The notes: a model not told the origin generated them from the sequence alone. Counted from the stretch's first letter, positions 36,460-44,791 are shown. The stretch: DNA of 51,618 nt from Arthrobacter sp. Soil736 (GCF_001428005.1 NZ_LMSB01000001.1:63567-115184), one strand, 5' to 3'. Numbers and translations are program-made.

Positions 36460-37511
36460 GCTGGGACCTCCTGCTTCTGATAGGTCTCATCGATGACGCT
36501 GGCACGGGAGGATCGCCGCGAGGCTACAGCCTGGATGCCCACACCGATGATGAGAAGGACGCCGACGGCTGTCCTCTGCCACGCGCTGGGGACTCCGGCC
36601 AGGATGAGGCTGTTGTAAATGACCTGGACCAAAATGACGCCGAGTGTCGTCCCAAGGACCGAACCGCGGCCACCGAAGATCGAGGCACCGCCCAGGACGA
36701 CTGCAGCGATGATGTCCAGTTCGCTGCCGACGAGGATCTGCGGGCTCGCGCTGCGGCCCATGATGACGTAGATCATCCCGCCTGCTGCCGCCATAGTGCC
36801 GGCAATGACATAGACCGCCACCTGTGTGCGCATGACGCGGATGCCGGCCCGGCGGGCAGCCTCAACATCACCGCCGATTGCGTAGATGCTGCGGCCGAAC
36901 ATGGTGCTCCGAAGGACCCAGGCAAGCCCTATGGCCAATAGCACCGCCGGAACCACGAGGATGTGCAGGTACGCACTGCCCGTGGGCGTACTGACTTCGA
37001 AGAGGTTCGTAGTGGACACTTGCGCCATCGAGGCTGGAAGGTCGGCGATGTAGCGTGAGCCGACATAGGTCAGCAGCGCACCCTTGAAGATGCCTTGCGT
37101 GCCGAGGGTGACGATCAGGGTTGGCAACCGGAACTTGGCAATCAGGAAGCCGTTGATGACCCCAAGCGAGGCTCCGATCAGCAGCGCCAACGCGAAGGCG
37201 CCAATAAGTCCAAGGTCCGGCGTACCGCTCTGCAGTGCCCGCACCGTGGTGTAGGCCGCGAACACGGCAATCGCGGCGAAGGACACGTCGATGCCGCCCG
37301 AAATGATCACCATGAGAACGCCCAGTGCAAATATCAGCGGAACGATCGAGCTCCGCAGGATGCTGAAAGCGGTCGGGAGTGTGAAGAAGGCGGGGTTTGC
37401 GATGGACATGGCCACGATGAGTGCGAGGAGAACTACCGCCAGGACGCCTTCGTTGTTCGCTCCCCTCAGCAGCCGAAGACGGTCCGGAATGGCCAGACTG
37501 GCGCCGCTCAT
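36456..37511 (-). CDS. sugar ABC transporter permease (RbsC-like), first
   Basis: A 351-residue permease with about ten membrane segments. ISGGIDVSFAAIAVFAAYTT, SLGVINGFLIAKFRLPTLIV and VVLGGASIFGGRGSVLGTTLG are the signatures of this permease group. It overlaps the ATPase gene by four bases (ATGA) and the second permease by four bases, giving tight translational coupling. The two permeases share the group's layout but are clearly divergent, as in LsrCD or the rhamnose transporter. Confidence 0.92.
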   Translation of the reverse strand: MSGASLAIPDRLRLLRGANNEGVLAVVLLALIVAMSIANPAFFTLPTAFSILRSSIVPLIFALGVLMVIISGGIDVSFAAIAVFAAYTTVRALQSGTPDLGLIGAFALALLIGASLGVINGFLIAKFRLPTLIVTLGTQGIFKGALLTYVGSRYIADLPASMAQVSTTNLFEVSTPTGSAYLHILVVPAVLLAIGLAWVLRSTMFGRSIYAIGGDVEAARRAGIRVMRTQVAVYVIAGTMAAAGGMIYVIMGRSASPQILVGSELDIIAAVVLGGASIFGGRGSVLGTTLGVILVQVIYNSLILAGVPSAWQRTAVGVLLIIGVGIQAVASRRSSRASVIDETYQKQEVPA

Positions 37512-39022
37512 GCAGCCACCTTCTCTCGGATCGTGTCGACGGCGACGTCGTCGCCCTCGAGAATTTCAACAACCCTGCCGTGCCTCACGACGAGTACGCG
37601 ATGGCAGCAGGCGACGAGTTCCGGGGCGTCATCGGAGATGACGATGATGCCCATCCCGGCAGCTGCCTCAGCCCGGAGGATGCCGAGGATTTCTGCCTTG
37701 GATCCGATATCCACGCCGACGGTGGGCCCGTTGAGCATGAGGATGCGCGGCCGGCGCGCCAGCCATTTTGCGAGCACAACGCGCTGAGCGTTTCCGCCGG
37801 ACAGGGACCGCACGGGCGCTTGGACATTAGGAGCCTTGACCCGCAGCCGCGCAAACAGGCCTTGGATCGTCTCACGTACAGCGCGCAGGTCTAGGGTGCC
37901 GAAACGAGTCGTATGCTCGTTCGGGGAGCCTGCGATGATGTTGTCCGCAATCGACTTGTCCATGAAGAGCCCCTGTGTCAGACGGTCTTCGGGCACATAC
38001 CCGATGCCGGCCTCGATGGCGTCATTAATGGAGTGAAGCCGGACCGGCGTTCCGTTGACCTTTACAACCCCGCTGTCGTGCGGCACCACACCGAAGAGTG
38101 CTTCGGCGATCTCGGTGCGCCCCGAACCCAGCAGGCCGGTCACGCCGAGTATCTCTCCGCGGCGCAATGTGAAGGAGACGTCCTCATAGGCGCCTCGCAG
38201 GCCAAGGCCCTCGAGTTCCAATACAACCTCAGACCGGGCGTCGAGGTCGCTGACATGGCGTGTCTCGTCGAGCTCCTGGCCGGTCATGTGAAGGGCAATG
38301 GCGCGCGGGTCCAGCATCGCCGCCGGGCTGGTGACCACGTTCTTGCCGGAACGAAGAATTGCGACGCGCTGGGAGATCTTCAGGACCTCGTCCAGCTTGT
38401 GGGAGACGAAGATCAGGCCCACTCCCCGGGAACGAAGCCGCTCAACGATCACGAAGAGCCTGTCGACCTCGGTGTGCGTAAGTGCCGTCGTCGGCTCGTC
38501 CATGATCAGGACGCGGGCATCACTGACGAGCGCACGGCAGATGGCCGTCAGCTGTTTGTCAGCGACCGAGAGCCGCTCGACGTCGGCGTCAAGGTCCAGA
38601 TGCAAGCCAAGTTCGTCGACAATCGCCTGCGCTGCCGGGCGGGCTGCCCTGCCGCTGTACAGCCGCCGACGGTCCGCTACGGCCGATGTCAGGACGATGT
38701 TCTCGGCCACGGTGAGGTTCGGGAACAGCGAGAAATCCTGATAGATGACCTGGATCCCGCTCTTGATGGCGTTGGTCGGGTCCATCGACGAATAGGTGTT
38801 GCCGTCGACAATAATCTCGCCCGAGTCCGGTTTCTCAGCTCCGGAGATGATCTTGATCAGAGTCGACTTGCCACAGCCGTTCTCTCCGGCCAGGCACAGT
38901 ACCTCGCCGGGCAGCAGATCAAGCGAGACGTCGTTGAGCGCGGTGACGCCGCCGAACGTCTTGACAATGTTGCGCACCTCGAGAACAGGCGAAGGCGGCC
39001 CTTTCAGGGCAGTGCTTGTCAT
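37508..39022 (-). CDS. sugar ABC transporter ATPase with two nucleotide-binding domains
   Basis: A 504-residue RbsA/LsrA-type double ATPase. The first domain has Walker A GENGCGKST, signature LSVADKQ and Walker B VLIMDEPTTAL. The second has a divergent Walker A (GLLGSGRTEIA), signature SLSGGNAQR, and a degenerate Walker B (ILMLNGPTVGVD) with Asn in place of the usual Asp and Gly in place of the usual Glu. Domain 2 of this group is usually the inactive half, so this is normal in kind. The start ATG is 39022; the gap to the binding-protein gene is 58 bp. Confidence 0.92.
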   Translation of the reverse strand: MTSTALKGPPSPVLEVRNIVKTFGGVTALNDVSLDLLPGEVLCLAGENGCGKSTLIKIISGAEKPDSGEIIVDGNTYSSMDPTNAIKSGIQVIYQDFSLFPNLTVAENIVLTSAVADRRRLYSGRAARPAAQAIVDELGLHLDLDADVERLSVADKQLTAICRALVSDARVLIMDEPTTALTHTEVDRLFVIVERLRSRGVGLIFVSHKLDEVLKISQRVAILRSGKNVVTSPAAMLDPRAIALHMTGQELDETRHVSDLDARSEVVLELEGLGLRGAYEDVSFTLRRGEILGVTGLLGSGRTEIAEALFGVVPHDSGVVKVNGTPVRLHSINDAIEAGIGYVPEDRLTQGLFMDKSIADNIIAGSPNEHTTRFGTLDLRAVRETIQGLFARLRVKAPNVQAPVRSLSGGNAQRVVLAKWLARRPRILMLNGPTVGVDIGSKAEILGILRAEAAAGMGIIVISDDAPELVACCHRVLVVRHGRVVEILEGDDVAVDTIREKVAA

Positions 39023-39080
39023 ATCGAAACCCTTTCAGGAGGGCGCGGGCGCAGTGATGGGCGCCCGGCGCCCCGAACGG

Positions 39081-40124
39081 TCAGAAGTTGTACTGCTTGG
39101 CGGTTGCGGCGTCGGCTTCGATCGATGCGTCGCCCAGGAACACGTTGTCGTAGCCCTTCAGCTTCTTCAGGCTGTTGTAGCCCTTGATGCCCAAGTCGGT
39201 GCCTTCTTCGACCTTGCCTCCGCTGGCCAGGATGCGCGCGATCTCCAGCTGAGCCTCACCGGCGAGTGCCGGGTCCCAGAAGAAGATCTTGTCGATTCCG
39301 CCGGTTGCCAGGTACTTGCTCGCGGCAGACGGAATTGACGTGCCCATCACACAGATGTCTTTGGCGCGTCCGGCTTCTTCAACAGCGCGGGCGATGCCCG
39401 GGACGTCGTTGCCGGCAGAGCCTTCGAATCCTTTGATGTTGGGGTGCTTCGCAAGAATTTCCTTGGCCTTCTGGTACGCAGCAGCCTCGTTGTCGGTGCT
39501 TTCGATCGGATCCTCTACGCGCTTCATGCCCGGGAAATTCACCTTCTGGTAGTCGTAGGCAGCCCCGACCCATTCCATGTGCGTCTTGGCCGTGAGGCCG
39601 CCGACGAACTGGACGTATTCACCCTTGCCACCCATGCAGGTGCCGAGGCTCTTCATGATTTTCTCGCCGTAAACGGCGTTGTCGAACGCCTCGATGTCTA
39701 CGTCGACGTTTTTGATTCCGGTTGCCTCATGGGCGACCGTGATGATGCCCTTCGCCTTGGCCTGGGCCAGGACGCTGGCAACGGCTTCAGGAGAGTTCGG
39801 CACGACGGTGATGGCCGTCGGGCTCTGCGCGACCAGGTCCTGGATAATCTTGATCTGTTTCTCCGGGCTGACGTCATCGCCTCCCTCGGTGCGCGTGTCG
39901 ATGCCAGTGCGTTTGCCGTAGGCCTGAACGCCCTCATCCATGCGGTCGAACCAAGCGATTCCCTTGAGCTTCACCACTGTCACCATGGTCATGTCGGACG
40001 CCTTGGCGTCGCCGCTCGCTTTTCCCGCTCCCGCCGCGGCCCCGTCGTTGACCGAGCCGCAGCCCGTCATGAGAAGGGCTGAGAGGCCAGCGGCCACAAC
40101 TGCTGATGTGCGCAAAAGCTTCAT
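39081..40124 (-). CDS. sugar ABC transporter substrate-binding lipoprotein (LsrB/RhaS-like)
   Basis: A 347-residue lipoprotein. The lipobox is LMTGC at about 19-23, after a short signal peptide (MKLLRTSAVVAAGLSAL). The mature part is a type I periplasmic-binding-protein fold: VTVVKLKGIAWFDRMDEGVQAY, GGDDVSPEKQIKIIQDLVAQ, and ITVVPNSPEAVASVLAQAKAKGIITVAHE match the autoinducer-2/rhamnose-binding branch. It is the first gene of the operon, with GGAG seven bases before the ATG at 40124. It would bind the sugar outside the membrane; ligand unknown. Confidence 0.92.
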   Translation of the reverse strand: MKLLRTSAVVAAGLSALLMTGCGSVNDGAAAGAGKASGDAKASDMTMVTVVKLKGIAWFDRMDEGVQAYGKRTGIDTRTEGGDDVSPEKQIKIIQDLVAQSPTAITVVPNSPEAVASVLAQAKAKGIITVAHEATGIKNVDVDIEAFDNAVYGEKIMKSLGTCMGGKGEYVQFVGGLTAKTHMEWVGAAYDYQKVNFPGMKRVEDPIESTDNEAAAYQKAKEILAKHPNIKGFEGSAGNDVPGIARAVEEAGRAKDICVMGTSIPSAASKYLATGGIDKIFFWDPALAGEAQLEIARILASGGKVEEGTDLGIKGYNSLKKLKGYDNVFLGDASIEADAATAKQYNF

Positions 40125-40140
40125 CAATTCACTCCTTTGT

Positions 40141-40276
40141 GATCATGCACGGCGGATGCCTGAATCCGCGCATCGGTTTCTCCGATCTGTGCATACGCTA
40201 GGACATATTCGCGCAACTGTCGAGAGATTCGTGCAAAATTGCCGAGATTCGTGCACATATTGCGCGAAATCATGCA
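40141..40276. promoter_or_regulatory. array of seven helically phased 9-bp repeats (DeoR operator candidate)
   Basis: Seven 9-bp units of consensus ATYCGYGCA, all in the same orientation, fill the gap between the divergent binding-protein and DeoR-type genes. They end at 40149 (GATCATGCA), 40172 (ATCCGCGCA), 40193 (ATCTGTGCA), 40215 (ATTCGCGCA), 40235 and 40255 (ATTCGTGCA twice) and 40276 (AATCATGCA). Spacing is 23, 21, 22, 20, 20 and 21 bp, about two helical turns, so all face one side of the DNA. This suggests cooperative binding by the adjoining DeoR regulator over both promoters. Confidence 0.75.
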
Positions 40277-40288
40277 TCGGTCTAACCT
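40260..40288 (+). promoter_or_regulatory. possible promoter of the DeoR-type gene
   Basis: TTGCGC (40260-40265), a 17-bp spacer and TAACCT (40283-40288) could be -35 and -10 boxes. The last repeat of the operator array lies within the spacer, consistent with autorepression. Confidence 0.35.
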
Positions 40289-40316
40289 TGAGGTCATACC
40301 TAGGGAAAGGGGCCCG

Positions 40317-41087
40317 ATGTCGCGCCGCCAGGAGATTGTCGAGCTCATCGAAGAGCACGGTTTTCAGAGCGTCACCACGCTCGCCCGCAAATTTGGCGTG
40401 GACGCGTCTACTATCCGCCGAGACCTCGAGCGGCTGGCGGAGGATAAGAGGATCCGGCGCACACATGGCGGCGCCGCCCCCGCCGAGCCGGTGGCACCTC
40501 TCAATGCGACGGGGACCCAGCTACGGGAGAAGCAAGCCATCGGCGCAGCCACGGCGGACAGAATCCTTGAGAACCAGACGGTGCTTCTTGACAGCGGATC
40601 CACTTGCCTAGAGGTAGCACGCCATCTCGACCACTCACGCCTCACCGTCGTAACGCATGACTTGCTCGTCGGACTCGAGATATCCCGGAAGCCGCGAATC
40701 AATCTGGTGTTCATCGGGGGCGAGCTCCTGCCGGGCGCCACTTCCATGTGGGGGCCCGCGTCGCTTCAACAACTCGAGAACATGCGCATCAATGTGGCCG
40801 TTTTCGGAGCTGGCGCTGTAATGGATGACGGGATTTACGCGAGCTCGAGTTACTCGATCGAGCTCAAACGCAAAATGCGCTCCGTCGCTGCGGAGGCCTT
40901 CTTCGTCGCCGACAGCTCGAAGTTCGGGCGCGAGGCGCTCTTCAAGGTCTTTGGATTCGAGGACTTTACTGCCGGCATCACCGACGACGGGATTGATCCG
41001 ATTCGGGCGGCGCGCTGGCCTATTCCTCTGATCCGGGCCAGCACCAAGAATGACGCCGAAGCCAGCGGCATAAGCCGACGCGCATAG
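40317..41087 (+). CDS. DeoR-family sugar-phosphate-responsive repressor
   Basis: A 256-residue DeoR regulator. The helix-turn-helix is in SVTTLARKFGVDASTIRRDLERLAEDKRIRRTHGGA (about 16-52), typical to the RTHGGA wing. The C-terminal sugar-phosphate domain has TVLLDSGSTCLEVARHL and the later block VADSSKFGREALFKV. Such repressors are released by phosphorylated sugars or ketoses. The start is the ATG at 40317 (GGGAAAGGGG upstream). It is divergent from the ABC/DhaKL operon, which it probably controls. An ISSERT-type monomer domain is intact. Confidence 0.93.
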   Translation: MSRRQEIVELIEEHGFQSVTTLARKFGVDASTIRRDLERLAEDKRIRRTHGGAAPAEPVAPLNATGTQLREKQAIGAATADRILENQTVLLDSGSTCLEVARHLDHSRLTVVTHDLLVGLEISRKPRINLVFIGGELLPGATSMWGPASLQQLENMRINVAVFGAGAVMDDGIYASSSYSIELKRKMRSVAAEAFFVADSSKFGREALFKVFGFEDFTAGITDDGIDPIRAARWPIPLIRASTKNDAEASGISRRA

Positions 41088-41112
41088 TTTTCAGAGGGCG
41101 ACGGTTTCTCAG

Positions 41113-41144
41113 CGGACGACGGCGGGAGCTCCCGCAGTCGTCCG
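41113..41144. terminator. GACGGCGG-core hairpin
   Basis: CGGACGACGGCGGG (41113-41126) pairs with 41131-41144 with one G-A mismatch and the loop AGCT. It follows the DeoR gene by 25 nt and precedes the HsdR_N-type gene. Confidence 0.7.
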
Positions 41145-41264
41145 ATTCCGTCCGAACTCTGCAACCCTAAAGCGACGTCCGTATTTTCGTTCGTGGGGTA
41201 TGTCACGCTGAGGCCAGGCTCGGCTACGGTTGGCTCCACCATCGAATTCGCTTCAGGGGGACAC

Positions 41265-42353
41265 ATGGAATTTGCAGAACGACTTGCCGCGTTGGCCGCA
41301 AAGGTGCGTCAGCAGCGCGGTGTTATTCAAACTGAAGAGGCGACGAAGAACGCCTTTGTCATGCCTTTCATCTCCACGATTCTCGGTTACGACGTCTTCA
41401 ACCCGTTGGAAGTCGTCCCCGAATTCATTGCCGACGTGGGACTCAAGAAGGGCGAGAAGATCGACTACGCGATCGTCAAGGACGGCGTCGTCCAAATCCT
41501 GATTGAGTGCAAGAAGTCGTCGGAGCCCGTGAAAATCGAGCACGCTTCCCAGTTGTTCCGGTACTTCGCCGTAACAAACGCGAGAATCGCGATCCTCACA
41601 AACGGTGAGGTTTATCAGTTCTTCACGGACCTCGACGCCCCCAACCGCATGGATGCCAAGCCGTTCCTCGTCCTGGACCTGAATGACATTGATGAATCCC
41701 TCATCCCCGAACTTCGGAAGCTGTCCAAGGACGTCTTTGACCTCGACTCCATCATCAATGCCGCCGGAGAGCTGAAATACATCGGTGAGCTCAAGCGAAC
41801 GCTGGCTTTGCAATTCAAGGAACCGGAGGATGAATGGGTCAAGTTCCTTACGGGCCGCGTTTACACGGGCGCGTACACGCAGAAAGTGCGTGAACAGTTC
41901 ACGGCCCTGGTCTCCAAGGCATCCAAGCAATTCCTGAATGACCAAGTCAATGAACGCCTGAAAAAGGCGCTAGGCGCCCCGGGCTTTCCGCAAAATGACG
42001 AAGCAGCTGCGGCGGCAGTCACCAGCGCGCCTGTTGCCGAGGCCGACCTTGCCGAGGCGGACGGTCTCGAAACAACTTTGGAAGAAATCGAGGGTTACCA
42101 GATTGTCCGCGCCATAGTCTGCAGCGAGGTAAAGCCCGCCCGCGTGGTCCAGCGGGATGCCAAGTCCTACTTCGCGGTCCTGCTGGACGACAATAACCGC
42201 AAGCCGATCGCCCGGCTCCATTTCAACCGCACCCAGAAATACATCGGGATATTCGACGCGGACAAGGAGGAAACCCGGGTGCCTATCAGCTCGCTGGAGG
42301 AGATCTACGAGCACACCGAAGCCCTTCGGGCCAGCGTAAAGGGGTACCTGTAG
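41265..42353 (+). CDS. orphan nuclease with type I restriction HsdR N-terminal domain
   Basis: A 362-residue protein with an N-terminal HSDR_N PD-(D/E)XK nuclease domain. The active site is Asp67 in KGEKIDYAIV with E81 and K83 in ILIECKKS, preceded by Glu25/26 in TEEATKNAFVMPFIST. Residues about 190-290 are helical (FLTGRVYTGAYTQKVREQF), and the last 75 residues form another small domain (EGYQIVRAIVCSEVKPARVV). No HsdM, HsdS or helicase is present, so it is not a standard type I system. Members of this stand-alone family are widespread with unknown role. The ATG at 41265 has GGGGGA upstream. Hairpin elements flank it on both sides. Confidence 0.85.
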   Translation: MEFAERLAALAAKVRQQRGVIQTEEATKNAFVMPFISTILGYDVFNPLEVVPEFIADVGLKKGEKIDYAIVKDGVVQILIECKKSSEPVKIEHASQLFRYFAVTNARIAILTNGEVYQFFTDLDAPNRMDAKPFLVLDLNDIDESLIPELRKLSKDVFDLDSIINAAGELKYIGELKRTLALQFKEPEDEWVKFLTGRVYTGAYTQKVREQFTALVSKASKQFLNDQVNERLKKALGAPGFPQNDEAAAAAVTSAPVAEADLAEADGLETTLEEIEGYQIVRAIVCSEVKPARVVQRDAKSYFAVLLDDNNRKPIARLHFNRTQKYIGIFDADKEETRVPISSLEEIYEHTEALRASVKGYL

Positions 42354-42377
42354 CCCTTTAGTCCCAAGCAAACGAAG

Positions 42378-42410
42378 CGGACGACGGCGGGAACCTCCCG
42401 CCGTCGTTCG
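42378..42410. terminator. GACGGCGG-core hairpin between convergent genes
   Basis: CGGACGACGGCGGG (42378-42391) pairs with 42397-42410 with one G-T wobble; the loop is AACCT. It lies between stops at 42353 and 42461. Confidence 0.75.
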
Positions 42411-42460
42411 TTTCCTTACGCCAAAGTCGGGCACTGACGGCTTACGGACAAGGCGGTCCG

Positions 42461-42859
42461 CTACTCAGGCAGGACGACAGTCGTCTCGATTTCGATGAGC
42501 AACCCGTCCAGGGCGAGGCCGGTGACGCCAACGATTGTCTGGGCCGGATGCTCCGAGGAGCCCTGCACTTCTTCGATCGCGGCGGTGATCGTTTCATATT
42601 GCGTGGGCTGCAGCGTGTAAATGGTCCGTCGATATACGTCCTCCCAAGTGGCCCCGATGGCATCGAGGGCGATCTTGATGTTTCGCATGGCAGCCTTTGT
42701 CTGCTCTGCGAGATCGTCTCCGCCGACAATGGCGAAGTCGGAGTCCAGCGCGACCTGTCCGGACAAGAATCCGAGTCCGGCAGCGGGTGCACTGACGACG
42801 TTGGTGAATCCGGGTGCGGCGTGGAGCGCGGTTGGGTTCAGCAACTTGCGGCTTGACAT
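42461..42859 (-). CDS. RidA/YjgF-family protein
   Basis: A 132-residue RidA-fold protein, normally a trimer. LGFLSGQVALDSDFAIVGGDDLAEQTKAAMRNIK and the later GATWEDVYRRTIY and HPAQTIVGVTGLALDGLLIEIE fit the family. The arginine that stabilises the enamine in canonical RidA is not where expected: the C-terminal motif reads TIVGVTGLA. It may belong to an Rid subgroup without deaminase activity. The start is the ATG at 42859, with GGGATTCC upstream, matching the family N-terminus. It is divergent from the sulfurtransferase. Confidence 0.88.
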   Translation of the reverse strand: MSSRKLLNPTALHAAPGFTNVVSAPAAGLGFLSGQVALDSDFAIVGGDDLAEQTKAAMRNIKIALDAIGATWEDVYRRTIYTLQPTQYETITAAIEEVQGSSEHPAQTIVGVTGLALDGLLIEIETTVVLPE

Positions 42860-43176
42860 TGGAATCCCTGCTTTCTGTTGAGGAGTGCGCATCCCATTGG
42901 ACGGACCTTTCCCCGCCGCCGGGCTGGGCGCAGCCGCCACCAGCAAACCGAAGCAGTCCGCAATGCCCCGGTCACGCAACCGGCGTGGATCCCAATGGCG
43001 CCCGCGCGATCATGGTACGCGCCGGCTCCGTGCTGGGAGTAGACCGCAAATGTGCACGGACCACGCTGCACACGCTGCGTGCCGTCCAGGTCGGCGGTTT
43101 CTAACGAACGTCGCAACAGGTCCATATGTTGAGATCTACATCTCAACATATGGATTCTCGCTTTAGACTCCGGATC
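42860..43176. other. 317-bp divergent gap between RidA and sulfurtransferase genes
   Basis: Apart from the palindrome at 43121-43154 and a TAGACT at 43164-43169, I see nothing I can name. Overlapping open frames here look like chance products of the high GC content. Confidence 0.4.
43121..43154. promoter_or_regulatory. perfect 15-bp inverted repeat upstream of the sulfurtransferase
   Basis: TCCATATGTTGAGAT (43121-43135) and ATCTCAACATATGGA (43140-43154) flank CTAC. A TAGACT (43164-43169) that could be a -10 box lies seven bases before the ATG at 43177. The repeat would then cover the -35 region of a leaderless transcript and act as an operator. Confidence 0.6.
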
Positions 43177-44004
43177 ATGAGTAATAGCGACCCGAACTTG
43201 CAGCCCTTTGTTGATTGGACCTGGTGCGCGGGCAACTTAGGGCGATTCGTTCTCGTGGATGCCCGCTGGTACCTGGATGGGGCCTCGGGAAGGGACGCCT
43301 ACGATGCCGGTCATATCCCGGATGCCGTCTTCGTCGACATGGATCGGTGGCTCTCGGGGGCGGCTTCGAAAAAAGCCGGGAGGAACCCGCTGCCCGATCC
43401 TGAAGTGTTTGCCCAAGGGATGCAGGAAGCCGGCATCAGTGACTCTGACATCGTGATCGCCTATGACGACGCAGGTGGAGTCATCGCGGCCCGAATTGTG
43501 TGGATGCTCCGGTCGACGGGCCGCAGTGCCGCGATCCTGAACGGGGGTATCGCCAGTTACCCGGGAGAGCTCGCTACGGAGGCCCCGCAAAGACTTGAAG
43601 GAGACTTCTCAGCCCAAGCCTGGCCTGAGACCCTGCTTGCCGATATCTCGGAGGCGTCTTCTGTTCAATACGCGGTCGTTGACGCGAGGAATCGCGACCG
43701 CTTCGAGGGGCGCCAAGACCCTATTGACCCCCGCCCAGGGCACATACCCGGCGCCGTAAATGTCCCCTGCCGCGAGAACCTCGGCTCCTCGGGAAGACTG
43801 ATCCCAGAGATACAGCTACGCGAGAATTTCGAGCGTGTCGGCATCGTCTCCGCCGAGAACACCATTGCATATTGCGGATCCGGAGTGACCGCCTGCCACA
43901 ACCTGCTGGTTCTGGAGCAACTCGGAATGGGCAAAGGCAGACTGTTCGTCGGCGGCTGGTCCCAGTATGGACACGCCACGGACAGGCCTGTCAAAACCGC
44001 CTAA
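43177..44004 (+). CDS. two-domain sulfurtransferase (rhodanese)
   Basis: A 275-residue protein with two rhodanese domains, like SseA or thiosulfate sulfurtransferase. The N-terminal domain (about 10-130) has YDDAGG where the active cysteine would be, so it is structural. The C-terminal domain (about 160-270) has the active Cys233 in YCGSGVTAC, a loop seen in thiosulfate and 3-mercaptopyruvate enzymes. It moves sulfane sulfur to cyanide or thiols. The ATG at 43177 is preferred over 43150 or 43126, which lie within the palindrome. There is no ribosome binding site, consistent with a leaderless start. Confidence 0.9.
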   Translation: MSNSDPNLQPFVDWTWCAGNLGRFVLVDARWYLDGASGRDAYDAGHIPDAVFVDMDRWLSGAASKKAGRNPLPDPEVFAQGMQEAGISDSDIVIAYDDAGGVIAARIVWMLRSTGRSAAILNGGIASYPGELATEAPQRLEGDFSAQAWPETLLADISEASSVQYAVVDARNRDRFEGRQDPIDPRPGHIPGAVNVPCRENLGSSGRLIPEIQLRENFERVGIVSAENTIAYCGSGVTACHNLLVLEQLGMGKGRLFVGGWSQYGHATDRPVKTA

Positions 44005-44044
44005 CCTGGCTTCTACCCGCCGGTGGTTGGGCACCCCAACGCAA

Positions 44045-44081
44045 GACGGACGACGGCGGGAACCTCCCGCCGTCGTCCGTC
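44045..44081. terminator. GACGGCGG-core hairpin between convergent genes
   Basis: GACGGACGACGGCGGG (44045-44060) pairs perfectly (16 bp) with 44066-44081 over AACCT; CCGTTTTG follows. Convergent stops are at 44004 and 44105. Confidence 0.8.
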
Positions 44082-44104
44082 TCCGTTTTGTCTCAACCCA
44101 TGAA

Positions 44105-44791
44105 TCAGCCGATCGGTTCGGGCATCTGCTCCACGACATACTGGGCATCCACCGAGGCGCCGTTTACGGGATCCGTCATTTCCACTTTCCAGCTGCGGGC
44201 GAACTGGTTCACGCCGTGGGTCATGGCCACGGTGCCGGAAATGAGGACGGTTCCGGGCGCGTTCAGTCCACGTTCCGTGAGGACGTCCAGCCAGTAGTCC
44301 GGGGTCAGCAGGGCAGCCAGCGAGCTGTCCTGGATCAGGGTGTCAGGGGTGTAGCCCTCCCCCACCCAGCCCTTCAGCGTGATCTGGTCCAGATGGTCCC
44401 GCACGTCGTCCAGGCGCCAGGCCTTGCGCCCCAGCACGTCCGGGCTGGCGTTCTTGCTCCAGGCCACGCCGTGGACTTCCAGTTCGCGGTCCGTGTGGTC
44501 GCAGGCGACCGTGAGCAGCACGCCGTCGTCGGTGACCACCATCGCCCACTCGGCCTCGCCGGAGGTCCGTCCATGCTGCACGCTCACTTCCGATACCTGC
44601 TGGGCCAGATAGGCAGACACTGGATATAGGGCCGGCGTGGTGGCGGGTCCGGGAACGCCAAGTTCAGCCAGTTCGGCAATGTGGGCTTGCACTTCCTCCT
44701 GCTCCCGCCCTGCGTAGCCTGCGTTCAGGAGGTGCTTTACCTGTACATCCTTGGTGCTGCCGTCGGGAAGTTCGAAGCTCAGAGTCGTCAT
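44105..44791 (-). CDS. DUF2848 family protein
   Basis: A 228-residue protein of the DUF2848 family, which resembles fumarylacetoacetate-hydrolase-like folds; no activity is known. Typical stretches are FELPDGSTKDVQVKHLLNAG, GRTSGEAEWAMVVTDDGVLL and DHTDRELEVHGVAWSK, with SGTVAMTHGVNQFARSWKVE near the end. The ATG at 44791 follows AAGGATGG. It is divergent from the MHS transporter and near a nitrilase-type hydrolase, which suggests a shared catabolic role. A much longer frame running upstream to 46723 is not coding beyond this start. Confidence 0.88.
   Translation of the reverse strand: MTTLSFELPDGSTKDVQVKHLLNAGYAGREQEEVQAHIAELAELGVPGPATTPALYPVSAYLAQQVSEVSVQHGRTSGEAEWAMVVTDDGVLLTVACDHTDRELEVHGVAWSKNASPDVLGRKAWRLDDVRDHLDQITLKGWVGEGYTPDTLIQDSSLAALLTPDYWLDVLTERGLNAPGTVLISGTVAMTHGVNQFARSWKVEMTDPVNGASVDAQYVVEQMPEPIG

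Noticed and set aside
37913..39187. 424-codon plus-strand frame opposite the sugar ATPase gene
   Set aside because: Antisense to a well-supported ATPase; no recognised domain.
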